DNA from: Desulfatibacillum alkenivorans DSM 16219
Lineage (GTDB): Bacteria; Desulfobacterota; Desulfobacteria; Desulfobacterales; Desulfatibacillaceae
DNA: 64,000 nucleotides
Assembly (NCBI RefSeq): GCF_900142135.1
Contig: NZ_FQZU01000026.1
Location: 1-64,000 of the forward strand
Direction of reading: 5' to 3'
Shown: positions 8,903 to 17,936 of the stretch, piece after piece
How positions within the stretch are numbered: the first letter of the stretch is position 1
Layout: each line of letters opens with the position of its first letter
The notes under the pieces: generated by a model
Databases searched by the model: none
The model's input: only the letters and a program-made list of their open reading frames with translations
Told to the model about the DNA's origin: nothing
Made by a program: the position numbers and the translations under genes

Positions 8903-9511
8903 ATGAACGAAAATATCGGCGAAGAAAACGCCTTTTCATTCACGCAAATCCGGAACATGGTCCTGGGCGCCCTGATGGCGGCCCTGATGGCCGTCGGCGC
9001 ATACATCGCCATTCCCGTAGGGCCCGTGCCCATTGTATTGCAGAACATGTTCGTCATGATGGCCGGGCTTATACTGGGGCCTTGGTGGGGCGCCGCCTCC
9101 GTGGGGATATATATGCTGGCGGGCATATTGGGCATGCCGGTTTTTTCCGGAGGCGGGGCCGGGCTGGTGCAGTTTATGGGGCCCACCGGGGGCTATCTTT
9201 TTGCGTACTTGCCCGCGGTTGTTCTTATCGGGCTTATTTCCGGCCAGGGAAAAAATTATCACGACAATCCTGCGGCGGGGGCTGTGACCAAGGCCATGGT
9301 TTATGACGTGCTCGCCATGGTCCTGGGGTCGGCGCTGGTATACGCCATCGGCGTGTCCCGATTAAAGAGCATGGCCGGTTTTTCGTGGGGAAAGGCCTGG
9401 GCGGTGGGCATGGCGCCCTTTCTTATAGGGGATGTTATAAAAATCGCCGCCAACGCCTCTTTGATCGTTGGGATCAGAAATATGCTGCGGCGTTTTAAAT
9501 CGGATGAATAG
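8903..9511 (+). CDS. bioY: Biotin ECF transporter substrate-binding protein BioY
   Basis: This 202-residue integral membrane S-component binds biotin in an energy-coupling-factor transporter. Several hydrophobic segments are evident, and the BioY signatures are present: GAYIAIPVGPVPIVLQN near residue 35, GPWWGAASVGIYMLAGILG, and the glycine-rich GGGAGLVQFMGPTGGYL loop. Translation most likely starts at the ATG at 8903; the frame continues upstream into birA without a better start. The next genes encode the matching ATPase and transmembrane protein, so this is a complete BioYMN set. Confidence 0.93.
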   Translation: MNENIGEENAFSFTQIRNMVLGALMAALMAVGAYIAIPVGPVPIVLQNMFVMMAGLILGPWWGAASVGIYMLAGILGMPVFSGGGAGLVQFMGPTGGYLFAYLPAVVLIGLISGQGKNYHDNPAAGAVTKAMVYDVLAMVLGSALVYAIGVSRLKSMAGFSWGKAWAVGMAPFLIGDVIKIAANASLIVGIRNMLRRFKSDE

Positions 9512-9512
9512 C

Positions 9513-10268
9513 ATGGCCGAGTCAGTCCTTGAGTTTAAAAAGGTCACCCACACCTTTGCCGGAGGAACAAGGGGCTTGTCCGGGGTGTCATTCAGGGCGG
9601 CGCCGGGAGAATTCATCATCCTGTGCGGAAAGAACGGTTCGGGCAAGACCACGCTTCTCCGGCACATGAACGCCTTGTCCCTTCCTTCCGAAGGAGAGGT
9701 GCTTGTGGCCGGCGTTTCCACCAGAAAGAACCCCGTTCAAGCCCGTCAGGTTGTGGGGATGGTTTTTTCGGATGTGAGAAACCAGATCGTGGGGGAGACC
9801 GTGGCGGACGACGTGGCTTTCGGGCCGGAAAACCTGGGCCTTCCCGAGGAGGAGATCAACAAAAGGGTGAAGGCGTCTTTGGAAGCCGTGGGCATGGGCC
9901 ATATGGGCGACCGCCGGCCTTATTTGCTTTCCGGAGGGGAAAAACAGCGGACGGCGGTTGCCGGAGTGCTGGCCATGGAGTCCCGGGTGATCGTGTTTGA
10001 CGAGCCGTTTTCCAACCTGGATTATCCGGGGGTGAAGCAGGTGCTGCAGCAAATGGTGAATTTACACGGGTTGGGCAAAACCATCATCGTGGCCACCCAT
10101 GATATTGAAAAGGTCGCCGCCCACGCGGGACGCATCTTGGTCATGGATAATGGTCGCCTGGCCCTGGATTGCTCTTTGGAGGAGGCGGCCCCGGATCTGG
10201 AAAAATACGGCGTGCGAAGGCCTTGCGCCTCGCTATTCGGCCGGGAGGTCGATTCGTGGCTGGAGTAA
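9513..10268 (+). CDS. bioM: Biotin ECF transporter ATPase BioM
   Basis: This ABC ATPase energises biotin uptake at the cytoplasmic face of the membrane. It has Walker A GKNGSGKTT (residues ~37-45), a Q-loop region, the signature LLSGGEKQR, Walker B RVIVFDEPFSNLD, and an H-switch (VATHDIEK). The start is uncertain between ATGs at 9504 (overlapping bioY by 8 bases) and 9513; the latter gives a standard N-terminus (MAESVLEFKKV) and 251 residues. The gene overlaps bioN by 13 bases, suggesting translational coupling. It is of the CbiO/EcfA type. Confidence 0.9.
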   Translation: MAESVLEFKKVTHTFAGGTRGLSGVSFRAAPGEFIILCGKNGSGKTTLLRHMNALSLPSEGEVLVAGVSTRKNPVQARQVVGMVFSDVRNQIVGETVADDVAFGPENLGLPEEEINKRVKASLEAVGMGHMGDRRPYLLSGGEKQRTAVAGVLAMESRVIVFDEPFSNLDYPGVKQVLQQMVNLHGLGKTIIVATHDIEKVAAHAGRILVMDNGRLALDCSLEEAAPDLEKYGVRRPCASLFGREVDSWLE

Positions 10269-11014
10269 ATCTTTTTGTATACACGCCGGGCGCCACGGCC
10301 GTTCACAGGATGGACCCCAGGTTCAAGCTGGCGGCGCTTGTCGTTTTGAGCCTGGCCACGGTGCAATGCGGCCCTTACGCCGCCTTGGGGCTGTTTTTTA
10401 TAGCGGCCTTCGCCGCGATCGCCGGCAAGATTCCCGCTTTTACCATGATCCGAAACGCCCAGGTGTTCCTCCTTTTTCTCGTGGGAATCATCCTGGTTCG
10501 AGGCGCCGTCACGCCGGGACCGGCTGTTTTTAACGGCGCAATTCCCTGGTTTTCGGTCAACGGACTGGAGGACGGCCTGCTTATCAGCTGGCGTTTGTTC
10601 GTGGTTTTGATCGCCAGTGCGGTTTTTACGGGCGCCACCCGGACGAGCGGGGTTTTTTCCGCGGTCAGGTGGTATTTCAAGCCCATCCCGTTCATGGACG
10701 GCGCCCGGGCGGCCATGATGCTGACTTTGATGATGCGTTTCATCCCCATCATTCTGGACGAGGCGGATTCCATCAAGGAGGCGCAAAGGTCCCGCGGCCT
10801 GGAAAACAGGAAAAATCCGGTATATCGCATCACCCGTTTGATTCCCCCTTTGATGGAGCGCACCTTCACCCGGGCTCAGGACCTTACCCTGGCCCTTGTG
10901 TCCCGGAATTTCGGCCCTAATCCCACGTCCCGCGGACTGCACGCCCGGAAAACCGACTGGCTTTACTTGCTCCTGCTTTTTAGCCTGTGCGCCGGATTGC
11001 GCGTCTTGGATTGA
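10256..11014 (+). CDS. bioN: Biotin ECF transporter transmembrane protein BioN
   Basis: This T-component couples the BioM ATPase to BioY. The GTG at 10256 has GGGAGG seven bases upstream and lies inside the end of bioM. The 252-residue product opens with HRMDPRFKL, the N-terminal signature of CbiQ/EcfT proteins, followed by four to five hydrophobic segments. Two short charged coupling helices follow, with the Ala-Arg-Gly-type motif as AQRSRGLE and a second SRNFG. Together with bioY and bioM it completes a self-sufficient biotin importer beneath the BirA-type promoter. Confidence 0.9.
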   Translation: MAGVNLFVYTPGATAVHRMDPRFKLAALVVLSLATVQCGPYAALGLFFIAAFAAIAGKIPAFTMIRNAQVFLLFLVGIILVRGAVTPGPAVFNGAIPWFSVNGLEDGLLISWRLFVVLIASAVFTGATRTSGVFSAVRWYFKPIPFMDGARAAMMLTLMMRFIPIILDEADSIKEAQRSRGLENRKNPVYRITRLIPPLMERTFTRAQDLTLALVSRNFGPNPTSRGLHARKTDWLYLLLLFSLCAGLRVLD

Positions 11015-11077
11015 CACCCGCCCAAAACCTGTACTACAAAGCCTTTTACTCACCATAACCGGAACAGGGAGGAATGC

Positions 11078-12442
11078 GTGAAGATCCTTATTGTAGGCGC
11101 GGGGGAAGTCGGTTTTCATATTGCAAGCCGTTTGGCCACGGAAAACAAGGACGTGGTCGTCATAGATAAAGACCCCAAGGCGTTGAAAAGGGTTTCAGAG
11201 CAACTGGACGTCCAGGTTTTTGAAGGATCGGGCAGCAGTCCGGAAGTGCTTCGGGAGGCGGGGATTTCCCAAAGCGACATATTGCTGGCCGTCACTGATT
11301 CGGACGAAACCAACCTGGTTTCCTGCCTGGTTTGCGATCTTCTCTCCCCAGCCACCCGCAAGCTCATACGCATCCGGGATTCGGATTACACCGATTTTAC
11401 GGACCGCTTAAAGGACGATCCTCCGCATATTGACACGGTGATCAACCCGGAAGTGGAATTGGTGCGTACGGTTCAGAGGCTATTAGAGGTTCCGGGGGCC
11501 GAGGACGTGGCGGAGTTTTCCGACGGCGCCATCAAGCTGATCGGAGTGCGCCTGGACGAACTGTCTCCTTTATCCAACATGCGTTTGACCAAATTGCGTG
11601 AGGTGACCGGAGACTTTCATCTGCTCATCGCCGCTATTGTCCGGGATGAGGAGTTGATCGTCCCCACGGGCCGGGACTCCCTTTTGCGGGGAGACCTGGT
11701 GTACTTTGTAACGGACGACGCCAACCTGCACACGGCCCTCAAACTTTTCGGCAAGGAATCCCGCACTGTGAAGCGGGCCTTTATTGTGGGCGGAGGCCGC
11801 ATTGGCATGCGTCTGGCCAGGGCTTTGGCGCAAAACGGCGTGTATGTGAAAATCGTGGAAGACGATCCGCAGCGGTGCAACCGGCTGGCCGAAGCCCTGA
11901 ATAACGTGGTTGTGCTCAACGGGGACGGCACGGACCAGGGCTTGCTGGCCGAGGAAAACATCGAGGATATGGACGTGGTCATCACCGTGACCGGAGACGA
12001 AGAAACCAATATCCTCACCTCCCTGCTCGCCAAACGCATGGGAGTGCCCATTGCCGTCACAAGGATTAACAAATTCGGATACTTTCCCTTGACCACGGCT
12101 ATTGGGATCGAGCATGTCATAAGCTCCAGGCTGTCGGCAATCAACACGATTTTAGGGCATGTCCGGCGGGGTAAGGTGCTGTCCTCCGTATCCCTCAAAG
12201 GGGAGCGCGCCGAGGTTTTGGAGGCCGAAGCTCTTGAAACCGCGGAGATTGTGGGAAAGCCTTTAAAGAGCATCAGCTTTCCAAAGGGCGCGCTGGTTAT
12301 CTCCATCATAAGGGATAACGAGGTGATCATCCCCAGGGGGGACAGCGTGATTCAGCCTGCGGACCGGATCATTCTGTTATGCTCCCAACAAGCCATTCCA
12401 AAAATCGAAAAGGCCATGGCCGTCAAGCTTGAGTTCTTTTAA
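11078..12442 (+). CDS. trkA: Trk potassium uptake regulatory subunit TrkA
   Basis: This 454-residue cytosolic NAD(H)-binding gating subunit of the Trk K+ transporter has two tandem RCK units. Rossmann motifs are GAGEVGFHIA at residue ~7 and GGGRIGMRLA at ~233, each followed by a TrkA-C domain (EVELVRTVQRLLEVPGAEDV; VLEAEALETAEIVGKPL). The start is the GTG at 11078, preceded by GGGAGG. It lies 63 bp after bioN and 140 bp before trkH; the transporter pair is presumably co-transcribed. Confidence 0.94.
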   Translation: MKILIVGAGEVGFHIASRLATENKDVVVIDKDPKALKRVSEQLDVQVFEGSGSSPEVLREAGISQSDILLAVTDSDETNLVSCLVCDLLSPATRKLIRIRDSDYTDFTDRLKDDPPHIDTVINPEVELVRTVQRLLEVPGAEDVAEFSDGAIKLIGVRLDELSPLSNMRLTKLREVTGDFHLLIAAIVRDEELIVPTGRDSLLRGDLVYFVTDDANLHTALKLFGKESRTVKRAFIVGGGRIGMRLARALAQNGVYVKIVEDDPQRCNRLAEALNNVVVLNGDGTDQGLLAEENIEDMDVVITVTGDEETNILTSLLAKRMGVPIAVTRINKFGYFPLTTAIGIEHVISSRLSAINTILGHVRRGKVLSSVSLKGERAEVLEAEALETAEIVGKPLKSISFPKGALVISIIRDNEVIIPRGDSVIQPADRIILLCSQQAIPKIEKAMAVKLEFF

Positions 12443-12582
12443 CCAACAGGACTCGTGGAATTTCGGGGACATGGCCTTATCTCAGGAATAGTTGTTGAAA
12501 TTATCAGTAATGACGCTTGAGGTAAGGATCGCGTCCCTTGAGGTTTGATATGGTCTGCGCCGATCAGAATTAGGATTATGAT

Positions 12583-14031
12583 ATGAGATGGGGCCACACA
12601 TTTTCGGTTGTAGGAATTTTGCTTGTTTTTTGCGGGCTGGCCATGGCGTTGCCCATGCTGGTCGGCCTGTATTATCAGGACCAGAGCATCATTCCCCTGG
12701 CCAAAGGCATGGGGATCACGCTTCTGGTGGGCGCCATGATTTATCTGGCGGCTCCTGCCAAACAACAGGAATCCCTAAGCCATAGGGAAGGCATGGCCAT
12801 TGTGGCTCTCGGCTGGGCCGCCGTTGGCGTAGCCGGCGCCCTGCCTTTTTATTTTTCCACGTCTTTTTTGGGGTTTACGGACGCAGTGTTCGAATCCGTG
12901 TCCGGTTTCACAACCACCGGATCCTCCGTGTTGTCCGACATCGAAGGCGTGCCCAAAGGGCTTTTGATGTGGCGCAGCATGATCCAGTGGCTGGGCGGCA
13001 TGGGCATTATTGTGCTGTCCGTCGCCATCCTGCCCTTTTTGGGCGTTGGCGGTATGCAGTTATATAAAGCTGAAGTGCCCACGCCGGTTCCCGACAAGTT
13101 AAAGCCCCGCATCCGCGACACGGCGGTCATCCTGTGGCAGGTTTACGCCTTGTTTACGGTTTTGGAGGCCGTGCTGTTGTTTGTGGGAGGCATGAGCGTT
13201 TTCGACTCGGTTTGCCACGCCTTCACCACCATGCCCACGGGCGGCTTTTCCACGCTGAACACCTCCGTGGGGCAGTATCACAGCCCTTATTTTGAGTGGG
13301 TGATCATTATTTTCATGATCATAGCGGGCATTAACTTTTCCTTACACTTTCAGTTATTGCGGGGCAAGCCCATGGCCCTGTGGAAAGATCCCGAATGCCG
13401 GTTTTTCCTGGGCCTTGTATTCGTGCTGGTTGCCGTAATCACCCTGAACATCCACGGGAAGATATTCACCAGCCTGAACGAATCCATACGGGCTTCGGCC
13501 TTTCAGGTTTCCTCCATCATAACCACCACCGGGTACGCCACGGCCGATTACGAGCTATGGCCGGCCTTGAGCCAGCTTCTCATTATGTTTTGCATGGTGG
13601 TGGGCGCCTCGGCAGGGTCCACCGGCGGCGGCATCAAGTGCCTGCGGGTCATGCTGCTTTTTAAATACTGCTACCGGGAGTTGTTCCGCATGATCCACCC
13701 CCGGGCCGTCATCCCGGTCAAGCTGGGGGGCAGGGTGGTGCCCGAGGATGTGCTTCACAGCGTGTGCGCCTTTTTCGTTTTGTACATGGGCTTGTTCGCT
13801 ATTTCGGCCCTGGTGCTTGCGGGCATGGGCGTGGACCTGGTGACCTCCATGGCCGCCGTGGCCGCCACCATCGGCAACATAGGCCCCGGGATCGGAGGCG
13901 TCGGGCCCATGGACAATTTCGCAAACATCCCTCTGGCCGGCAAATGGCTTTTGGTTTGGTGCATGCTCCTGGGCCGCCTGGAAATCTACACGGTCATCAT
14001 CCTGTTCGTCCCCGAGTTTTGGAGGAAGTAG
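12583..14031 (+). CDS. trkH: Trk-type potassium transporter membrane subunit TrkH
   Basis: This 482-residue polytopic inner-membrane channel subunit takes up K+ with TrkA. Four M-P-M repeats can be followed by their filter loops: GFTTTGSS (~residue 107), TTMPTGGFST (~212), IITTTGYAT (~312) and ATIGNIGPG (~430). The loop between the second halves contains the usual cluster GASAGSTGGGIK. The length is normal and hydrophobicity is high throughout. It is 140 bp downstream of trkA on the same strand. Confidence 0.94.
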   Translation: MRWGHTFSVVGILLVFCGLAMALPMLVGLYYQDQSIIPLAKGMGITLLVGAMIYLAAPAKQQESLSHREGMAIVALGWAAVGVAGALPFYFSTSFLGFTDAVFESVSGFTTTGSSVLSDIEGVPKGLLMWRSMIQWLGGMGIIVLSVAILPFLGVGGMQLYKAEVPTPVPDKLKPRIRDTAVILWQVYALFTVLEAVLLFVGGMSVFDSVCHAFTTMPTGGFSTLNTSVGQYHSPYFEWVIIIFMIIAGINFSLHFQLLRGKPMALWKDPECRFFLGLVFVLVAVITLNIHGKIFTSLNESIRASAFQVSSIITTTGYATADYELWPALSQLLIMFCMVVGASAGSTGGGIKCLRVMLLFKYCYRELFRMIHPRAVIPVKLGGRVVPEDVLHSVCAFFVLYMGLFAISALVLAGMGVDLVTSMAAVAATIGNIGPGIGGVGPMDNFANIPLAGKWLLVWCMLLGRLEIYTVIILFVPEFWRK

Positions 14032-14151
14032 GGGTTAAACATGATTTGAATGCTGCAAAACGAGGGGCGAAATCAAGGGACGGGCGCGCTTGAACACCGA
14101 GTGTTTTCACCACGCCGATGAATGCCATAGAGGGTGAAACTCTTCCAAACG

Positions 14152-14177
14152 CAATGTAGCCGCAGGGCTTGCCCTGC
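14152..14177 (+). repeat. REP-like palindrome downstream of the RAYT transposase
   Basis: The 26-base element contains the perfect palindrome GCAGGGCTTGCCCTGC preceded by CAATGTAGCC. A second copy, identical at 25 of 26 positions and in the opposite orientation, lies at 14557-14582 within the transposase gene. The remainder of 14032-14242 contains nothing else recognisable. Confidence 0.7.
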
Positions 14178-14242
14178 TCTTGGCGGAGATTGTTGCCTCC
14201 GCGTAACTATCCGTCGCCTGAAACTATTTAGGGATTGATGAA

Positions 14243-14950
14243 TCAAATTTTTTCATGGCGTCCAGGATTTTCCTTATCGTGCTTCCAGTTTTTCGGATTG
14301 TTTCGGATGTACTCCCTGGCGGCATTTAAGGATTGAGGATTTCTGATGACGTGCTCATAATAATTGCGCTGCCAAACTGGGCCGGATTTTTTCAAAAAGC
14401 GATTGATATCCAACGTAGAGATGGATTTAAAAACGCGAACAACATCACCCAATGAGTACCTTTGGTTGGCGCCCTGAGTTGATTTGATAGTTGTTCCTCC
14501 AGGCGAGGAGGCATATTCGGTGGAGTCTTTTTCGGAAAGGCAAGCCTTTCCACTATGCAGGGCAAGCCCTGCGCCTACATTGTCTCGAAAATCTTTGTTC
14601 ACAGCAGAACAGGGCTGAGACATATCGTCAATATAATTCTTTTCATTTGTCGGATTTTCGGCATTCGTGGTGTATACTTGCCCTGGAAATATTAAAAATC
14701 CATGCACATGATTGGGCATAATCACGAAAGTATCTAAACGCAAATTTTGGAAACGGTCGGGCAGGGCATCCCAAATTTGTTGTACTATCTCTCCGTTCCT
14801 GTTTAGCGCCATTTTACTTTTTAAAATGCGCCCAAAAAGGTTCTTTCGAGTCCTCTCGCAAATCGTGACAAAATAGGCGCCTGGACGAGAATAATCATAT
14901 CTCTTAAGGCGTAAGGAGCGGAACTTGCCTCTTTGTTGGGGATTGTCCAT
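14243..14950 (-). CDS. REP-associated tyrosine transposase (RAYT, IS200-like Y1 family)
   Basis: This 235-residue single-strand HUH endonuclease family protein is the type that acts on REP palindromes. The N-terminus (RLKRYDYSRPGAYFVTICER) and the HUH motif MPNHVHGFL (residues ~82-90) are diagnostic, followed by a Tyr-rich C-terminal helix (WQRNYYEHVIRNPQSL with IRNNPKNW), as is standard for RAYTs. GGAGAAACAACC precedes the ATG. A low-similarity insert between residues ~100 and 160 includes a stretch encoded by a REP-like palindrome. No flanking terminal repeats of a classical IS are visible, so this is a domesticated or chromosomal RAYT rather than a complete IS. A terminator is not obvious. 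Confidence 0.85.
   Translation of the reverse strand: MDNPQQRGKFRSLRLKRYDYSRPGAYFVTICERTRKNLFGRILKSKMALNRNGEIVQQIWDALPDRFQNLRLDTFVIMPNHVHGFLIFPGQVYTTNAENPTNEKNYIDDMSQPCSAVNKDFRDNVGAGLALHSGKACLSEKDSTEYASSPGGTTIKSTQGANQRYSLGDVVRVFKSISTLDINRFLKKSGPVWQRNYYEHVIRNPQSLNAAREYIRNNPKNWKHDKENPGRHEKI
14534..14582. repeat. Two adjacent palindromes inside the RAYT coding sequence
   Basis: GGAAAGGCAAGCCTTTCC (14534-14551) is a near-perfect palindrome. It is followed by the reverse complement of the 26-base REP-like element, with core GCAGGGCAAGCCCTGC, at 14557-14582. The reading frame stays open through both. Confidence 0.7.
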
Positions 14951-15013
14951 GGTTGTTTCTCCAACAAACTGTCAATGTTGAAGTGCTAAAACCGCTTGAT
15001 ATCAGATATTAAA

Positions 15014-15931
15014 TTAATCTTCGTTAAAATAGTCCGAGTCAATTGTTTTTATTTCATATGCGGTTTTTACTGAAGTTCCGATGTTGAAGTCAATCATGAA
15101 TTCAGCTAGTTGTCGCCCGTCAATGAGAACGACTTTTGAATCGATATTTTGAGAATACTCAACAGCGTCTTTAGAGAAGACTGCTGTTGTTATAAAAACC
15201 CCCTTTTTTCCCCGCTTTCCAATCAGTGCTCCGACAAATTTTTGAATTTCAGGTCTGCCAACCGTTCCTTCCCAACGCTTGGCTTGGAGATATATGGCAT
15301 CAAGGCCAAGGCGGTCTTCTTTGATAATTCCATCGATGCCGCCATCGTGGCTTTGCCCCACTGATTTGCCGGCATCTTCCAAGGAACCGCCGTATCCTAA
15401 TGCAATCATGAGGTCAACGACCAACTTTTCAAAAAACTGGGGCGAATTAGTCTTCAGGATATCAAGTATTTCAGAAGCCAACTCCTTTCGAATATCCTTG
15501 TATGCATTGGCCAAAATTTCCTCGGGCGTTTCAGAAATAGCTGCTTTCCCATTTTTTTCAGTTTCATTGTCTTTTGGTTTGGATAAATTGGCAGAATGAA
15601 ACTCAACAAACTCCGGATATTGATTAAGCACTTTGATATCAATCCGGTCGTGCCCTTGCTGGCGCAGTTCCCTGCCTCTATCGGTAATTTTAAAATGAGC
15701 CCATTTTGTGGCCTCAAAGACTTTGGCTTGTACGAAGTAGCTCTTCGCCCAAGCGATGCGGTTATCAAATTTTCTTTGCCGTCCGCTTGGCAGAAGCTCA
15801 GACAAGTCCTCGCTGTCTAAGGAAAAGTACTCTTTCATTGCTTCCCTGGCTTCCTTCATTGAGTGTTCAGCTCCATCAGAAGCAAACTCCAGAAGCGGCT
15901 TGAAGAAAGACTGAAAGTCAGGAACAGACAT
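15014..15931 (-). CDS. Mrr-type restriction endonuclease (type IV-like)
   Basis: This 305-residue nuclease is predicted to cut modified DNA. The N-terminal ~95 residues form an Mrr_N winged-helix-like region (FDNRIAWAKSYFVQAKVFEATKWAHFKITDRG), after which comes a charged linker. The C-terminal PD-(D/E)XK domain carries FEKLVVDLMIALGYGG, DGGIDGIIKEDRLGLD and IYLQAKRW, the Mrr active-site series (E, D, QxK). A GGGGG-type ribosome site precedes the ATG. The AT-richer composition and lone setting next to a RAYT suggest an acquired defence gene. No methyltransferase or specificity gene is adjacent, which favours a modification-dependent enzyme. Confidence 0.87.
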   Translation of the reverse strand: MSVPDFQSFFKPLLEFASDGAEHSMKEAREAMKEYFSLDSEDLSELLPSGRQRKFDNRIAWAKSYFVQAKVFEATKWAHFKITDRGRELRQQGHDRIDIKVLNQYPEFVEFHSANLSKPKDNETEKNGKAAISETPEEILANAYKDIRKELASEILDILKTNSPQFFEKLVVDLMIALGYGGSLEDAGKSVGQSHDGGIDGIIKEDRLGLDAIYLQAKRWEGTVGRPEIQKFVGALIGKRGKKGVFITTAVFSKDAVEYSQNIDSKVVLIDGRQLAEFMIDFNIGTSVKTAYEIKTIDSDYFNED

Positions 15932-16054
15932 GAATGCACCCCCTTGCTTAAATTATGGGCAATGAAGATTATTTCATTTCAGTATCAGCTAATCTAAGAA
16001 TTATCAATGACATAAGATTTGAATAGTAGGGGCAGGCATAGGCGAGCAAGCAAC

Positions 16055-16096
16055 AAGACAAAAGGGGAAAGCCTTTCCATCCAGGCTTTCCCCTTT
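16055..16096 (-). terminator. Terminator of the Fe-S/hyp gene group
   Basis: A perfect 14-bp stem, AAAGGGGAAAGCCT (16061-16074) with AGGCTTTCCCCTTT (16083-16096), is followed on the minus strand by TTTTGTCTTG. It lies 31 bp beyond the Fe-S gene stop. Confidence 0.8.
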
Positions 16097-16126
16097 GTGG
16101 TTTACGTTGAGATGGAAAAACCGCCC

Positions 16127-17122
16127 TTAGGTCATGGGAATGAATTCCTTTTCCCGGACCTCGTCCAGGACGATGGCGTCGGCCGGGCAGGTTACCTGGC
16201 ACACTCCGCAGCCCATGCAACGGTCCGGATCCACTACGGCGGCGCCTTTGTCTTCGTCCATTTCAATGGCTTTGAACACGCATCGCTCCAGGCACAATTC
16301 GCATTCTTCGCAGGCGTCCTCGTCGATCACCGCGCAAAACCGGCTGGGGTCGTTCATGGCCCGGCCGTATTCCACCATCATGGGCATGGCCATGCAGCAG
16401 CAGCCGCAGCAGTTGCAGATAAAGTGCATGTTTTCGGCCCGGTTCATGGTCACGTGGATGAGCCCGGCTTCCTCGGTTTGCTTGATGATGTCCAGGGCTT
16501 CCTGCTTGGAGACTTTTCGGCCCGTCTCCCTTTCCAGGGCGTATCGGGCGGATTTTCCAAGCTGGAGGCAGACTTCCACGGGGCTGTCGCATTTGTGGGC
16601 GATGACGCGGCACGTGCACTTGGTCACCGCAATGTCTTCGCTGTCTTCGATCAGGTCCTTGCAGCTTTCATAGGCCAGGATCTGGGACTTGGGATTTAAA
16701 GACTGCTCCACCGGAATGATTCTGGAAAAGGGCCGGGGCATGAATTTTTCCACCATCTTGGTGTATTCCGGCCATTCCTCCTCCATGAACTTCTGCCACA
16801 GGTCGTAATACTCCTGGGTGGCGCCGTGCCATAGAATGGTGGCGTCGTGGAACTGCATGACTTCCCGGGGCATGCGGTAGACGATTCCCTGGGGCTTATA
16901 GGACTTGAAAACCAGGCCTTTTTTGAAGAAGTCCACCATTTTGTCTTCCACGGCGGAAAGATCCATGGAAAACTTGTCCGCCAACTCCTGGGCTGTGGCG
17001 GGCATGGACAGGAGCATTTCCGCTTCCTGCTCCGTGGTCATCATGGCGATAAGCCGGGGGACGATCCCTGATCCCGGGATCATTATCTTTTCTGCGAATT
17101 GCTCGTAGACGGTCTTTCCCAT
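16127..17122 (-). CDS. Multi-cluster 4Fe-4S ferredoxin-domain protein
   Basis: This 331-residue predicted redox or electron-transfer protein has no membrane segment. The N-terminal ~100 residues resemble a winged helix (TAQELADKFSMDLSAVEDKMVDFFKKGLV). The middle region has KCTCRVIAHKC and later CNCCGCCCMAM, a dense Cys cluster. The C-terminus is a two-cluster ferredoxin with CEECELCLERC and CMGCGVCQVTCP. AAGGAGG precedes the ATG. This architecture (HTH-like region, Cys-rich middle, 2x4Fe-4S) is frequent in sulfate reducers, where it is annotated only as 4Fe-4S protein. It lies 131 bp downstream of hypB, so a hydrogenase-linked or other redox role is possible but unproven. Confidence 0.8.
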   Translation of the reverse strand: MGKTVYEQFAEKIMIPGSGIVPRLIAMMTTEQEAEMLLSMPATAQELADKFSMDLSAVEDKMVDFFKKGLVFKSYKPQGIVYRMPREVMQFHDATILWHGATQEYYDLWQKFMEEEWPEYTKMVEKFMPRPFSRIIPVEQSLNPKSQILAYESCKDLIEDSEDIAVTKCTCRVIAHKCDSPVEVCLQLGKSARYALERETGRKVSKQEALDIIKQTEEAGLIHVTMNRAENMHFICNCCGCCCMAMPMMVEYGRAMNDPSRFCAVIDEDACEECELCLERCVFKAIEMDEDKGAAVVDPDRCMGCGVCQVTCPADAIVLDEVREKEFIPMT

Positions 17123-17253
17123 AAATCCTCCTTGGACTCGTTATGATGGTATGGGCCGGGCGATATGGAGCTGTCTTGCTCAAGAGCAGAAGTATGCTGC
17201 GCAGTTCGGCTGCGGCTTTCCGTAACTCGCTCCAAAGCATGCTTCAGGATTCG

Positions 17254-17922
17254 TTACTTGCCGAACTTCTTGTTCACCTCTCCCTTCAGCCAGTCGACGA
17301 ATTCATCCAGGCCGGTATCCTTGGTGGCGCTGGTCTTGAACACAGGCATTTCAGGATGCACGGTCAGCATATTTTTCACGGCCAGGTCCGCGTCCACCTC
17401 CAGGTAGGGGACCAAGTCCATTTTATTGAGGATGGCGACGTTGCAAACCCGGAACATCAAGGGGTACTTGAGGGGTTTGTCTTCGCCTTCCGTGATGGAA
17501 AGGACCACGCCCCGGGAGTCCTCGCCGATCTCAAACTCGGCCGGGCAAACCAGGTTGCCTATGTTTTCTACGATCAGCAGGTCGATTTCCGAGAGATCCA
17601 ACTCTTTGGCGGCGCTCTTGATGACATGAGCGGCCAGATGGCAGTCCCCCCCGAAATCGTCGGTGGTGATCTGAACCACAGGCGCGCCGGTGACGGAAAG
17701 ACGGTCCGCATCGTTGGTGGTGCACACGTCCCCTACGATCACCGCAGCTTTGATTTCGGGCGCCAATTTTTGCAGCACTTTAGTCAGCAGGGTGGTCTTG
17801 CCCGACCCCGGAGAACTCATGAGATTAAAGACATACACGCCCTGCTGGGTGAAATAATCCCTGTTTTCCTGGGCCATTGTGTCATTGACGTCCAGGACTT
17901 TGCGTACGACTGGTATTTCCAT
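17254..17922 (-). CDS. hypB: Hydrogenase/urease nickel incorporation GTPase HypB
   Basis: This 222-residue SIMIBI-class GTPase delivers Ni to the large subunit of [NiFe]-hydrogenase together with HypA. Motifs seen: P-loop SSPGSGKTT (residues ~36-44), GDVCTTNDADR, GGDCHLAAH (dimer-interface metal site with Cys-His), IENIGNLVCP as VENIGNLVCP, and the guanine-specificity NKMD. It lacks the N-terminal His-rich Ni-storage stretch and the CxxGC motif, so it is the short form. AAAGGAG precedes the ATG. It is 14 bp downstream of hypA. No hydrogenase structural gene is in the window. Confidence 0.93.
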   Translation of the reverse strand: MEIPVVRKVLDVNDTMAQENRDYFTQQGVYVFNLMSSPGSGKTTLLTKVLQKLAPEIKAAVIVGDVCTTNDADRLSVTGAPVVQITTDDFGGDCHLAAHVIKSAAKELDLSEIDLLIVENIGNLVCPAEFEIGEDSRGVVLSITEGEDKPLKYPLMFRVCNVAILNKMDLVPYLEVDADLAVKNMLTVHPEMPVFKTSATKDTGLDEFVDWLKGEVNKKFGK

Positions 17923-17936
17923 GGTTGCTCCTTTGC

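Noticed and set aside
14243-14950. Complete IS200 element around the RAYT gene
   Set aside because: No left- or right-end subterminal hairpins of the IS200 kind and no duplicated flanks were found; only REP-like palindromes.
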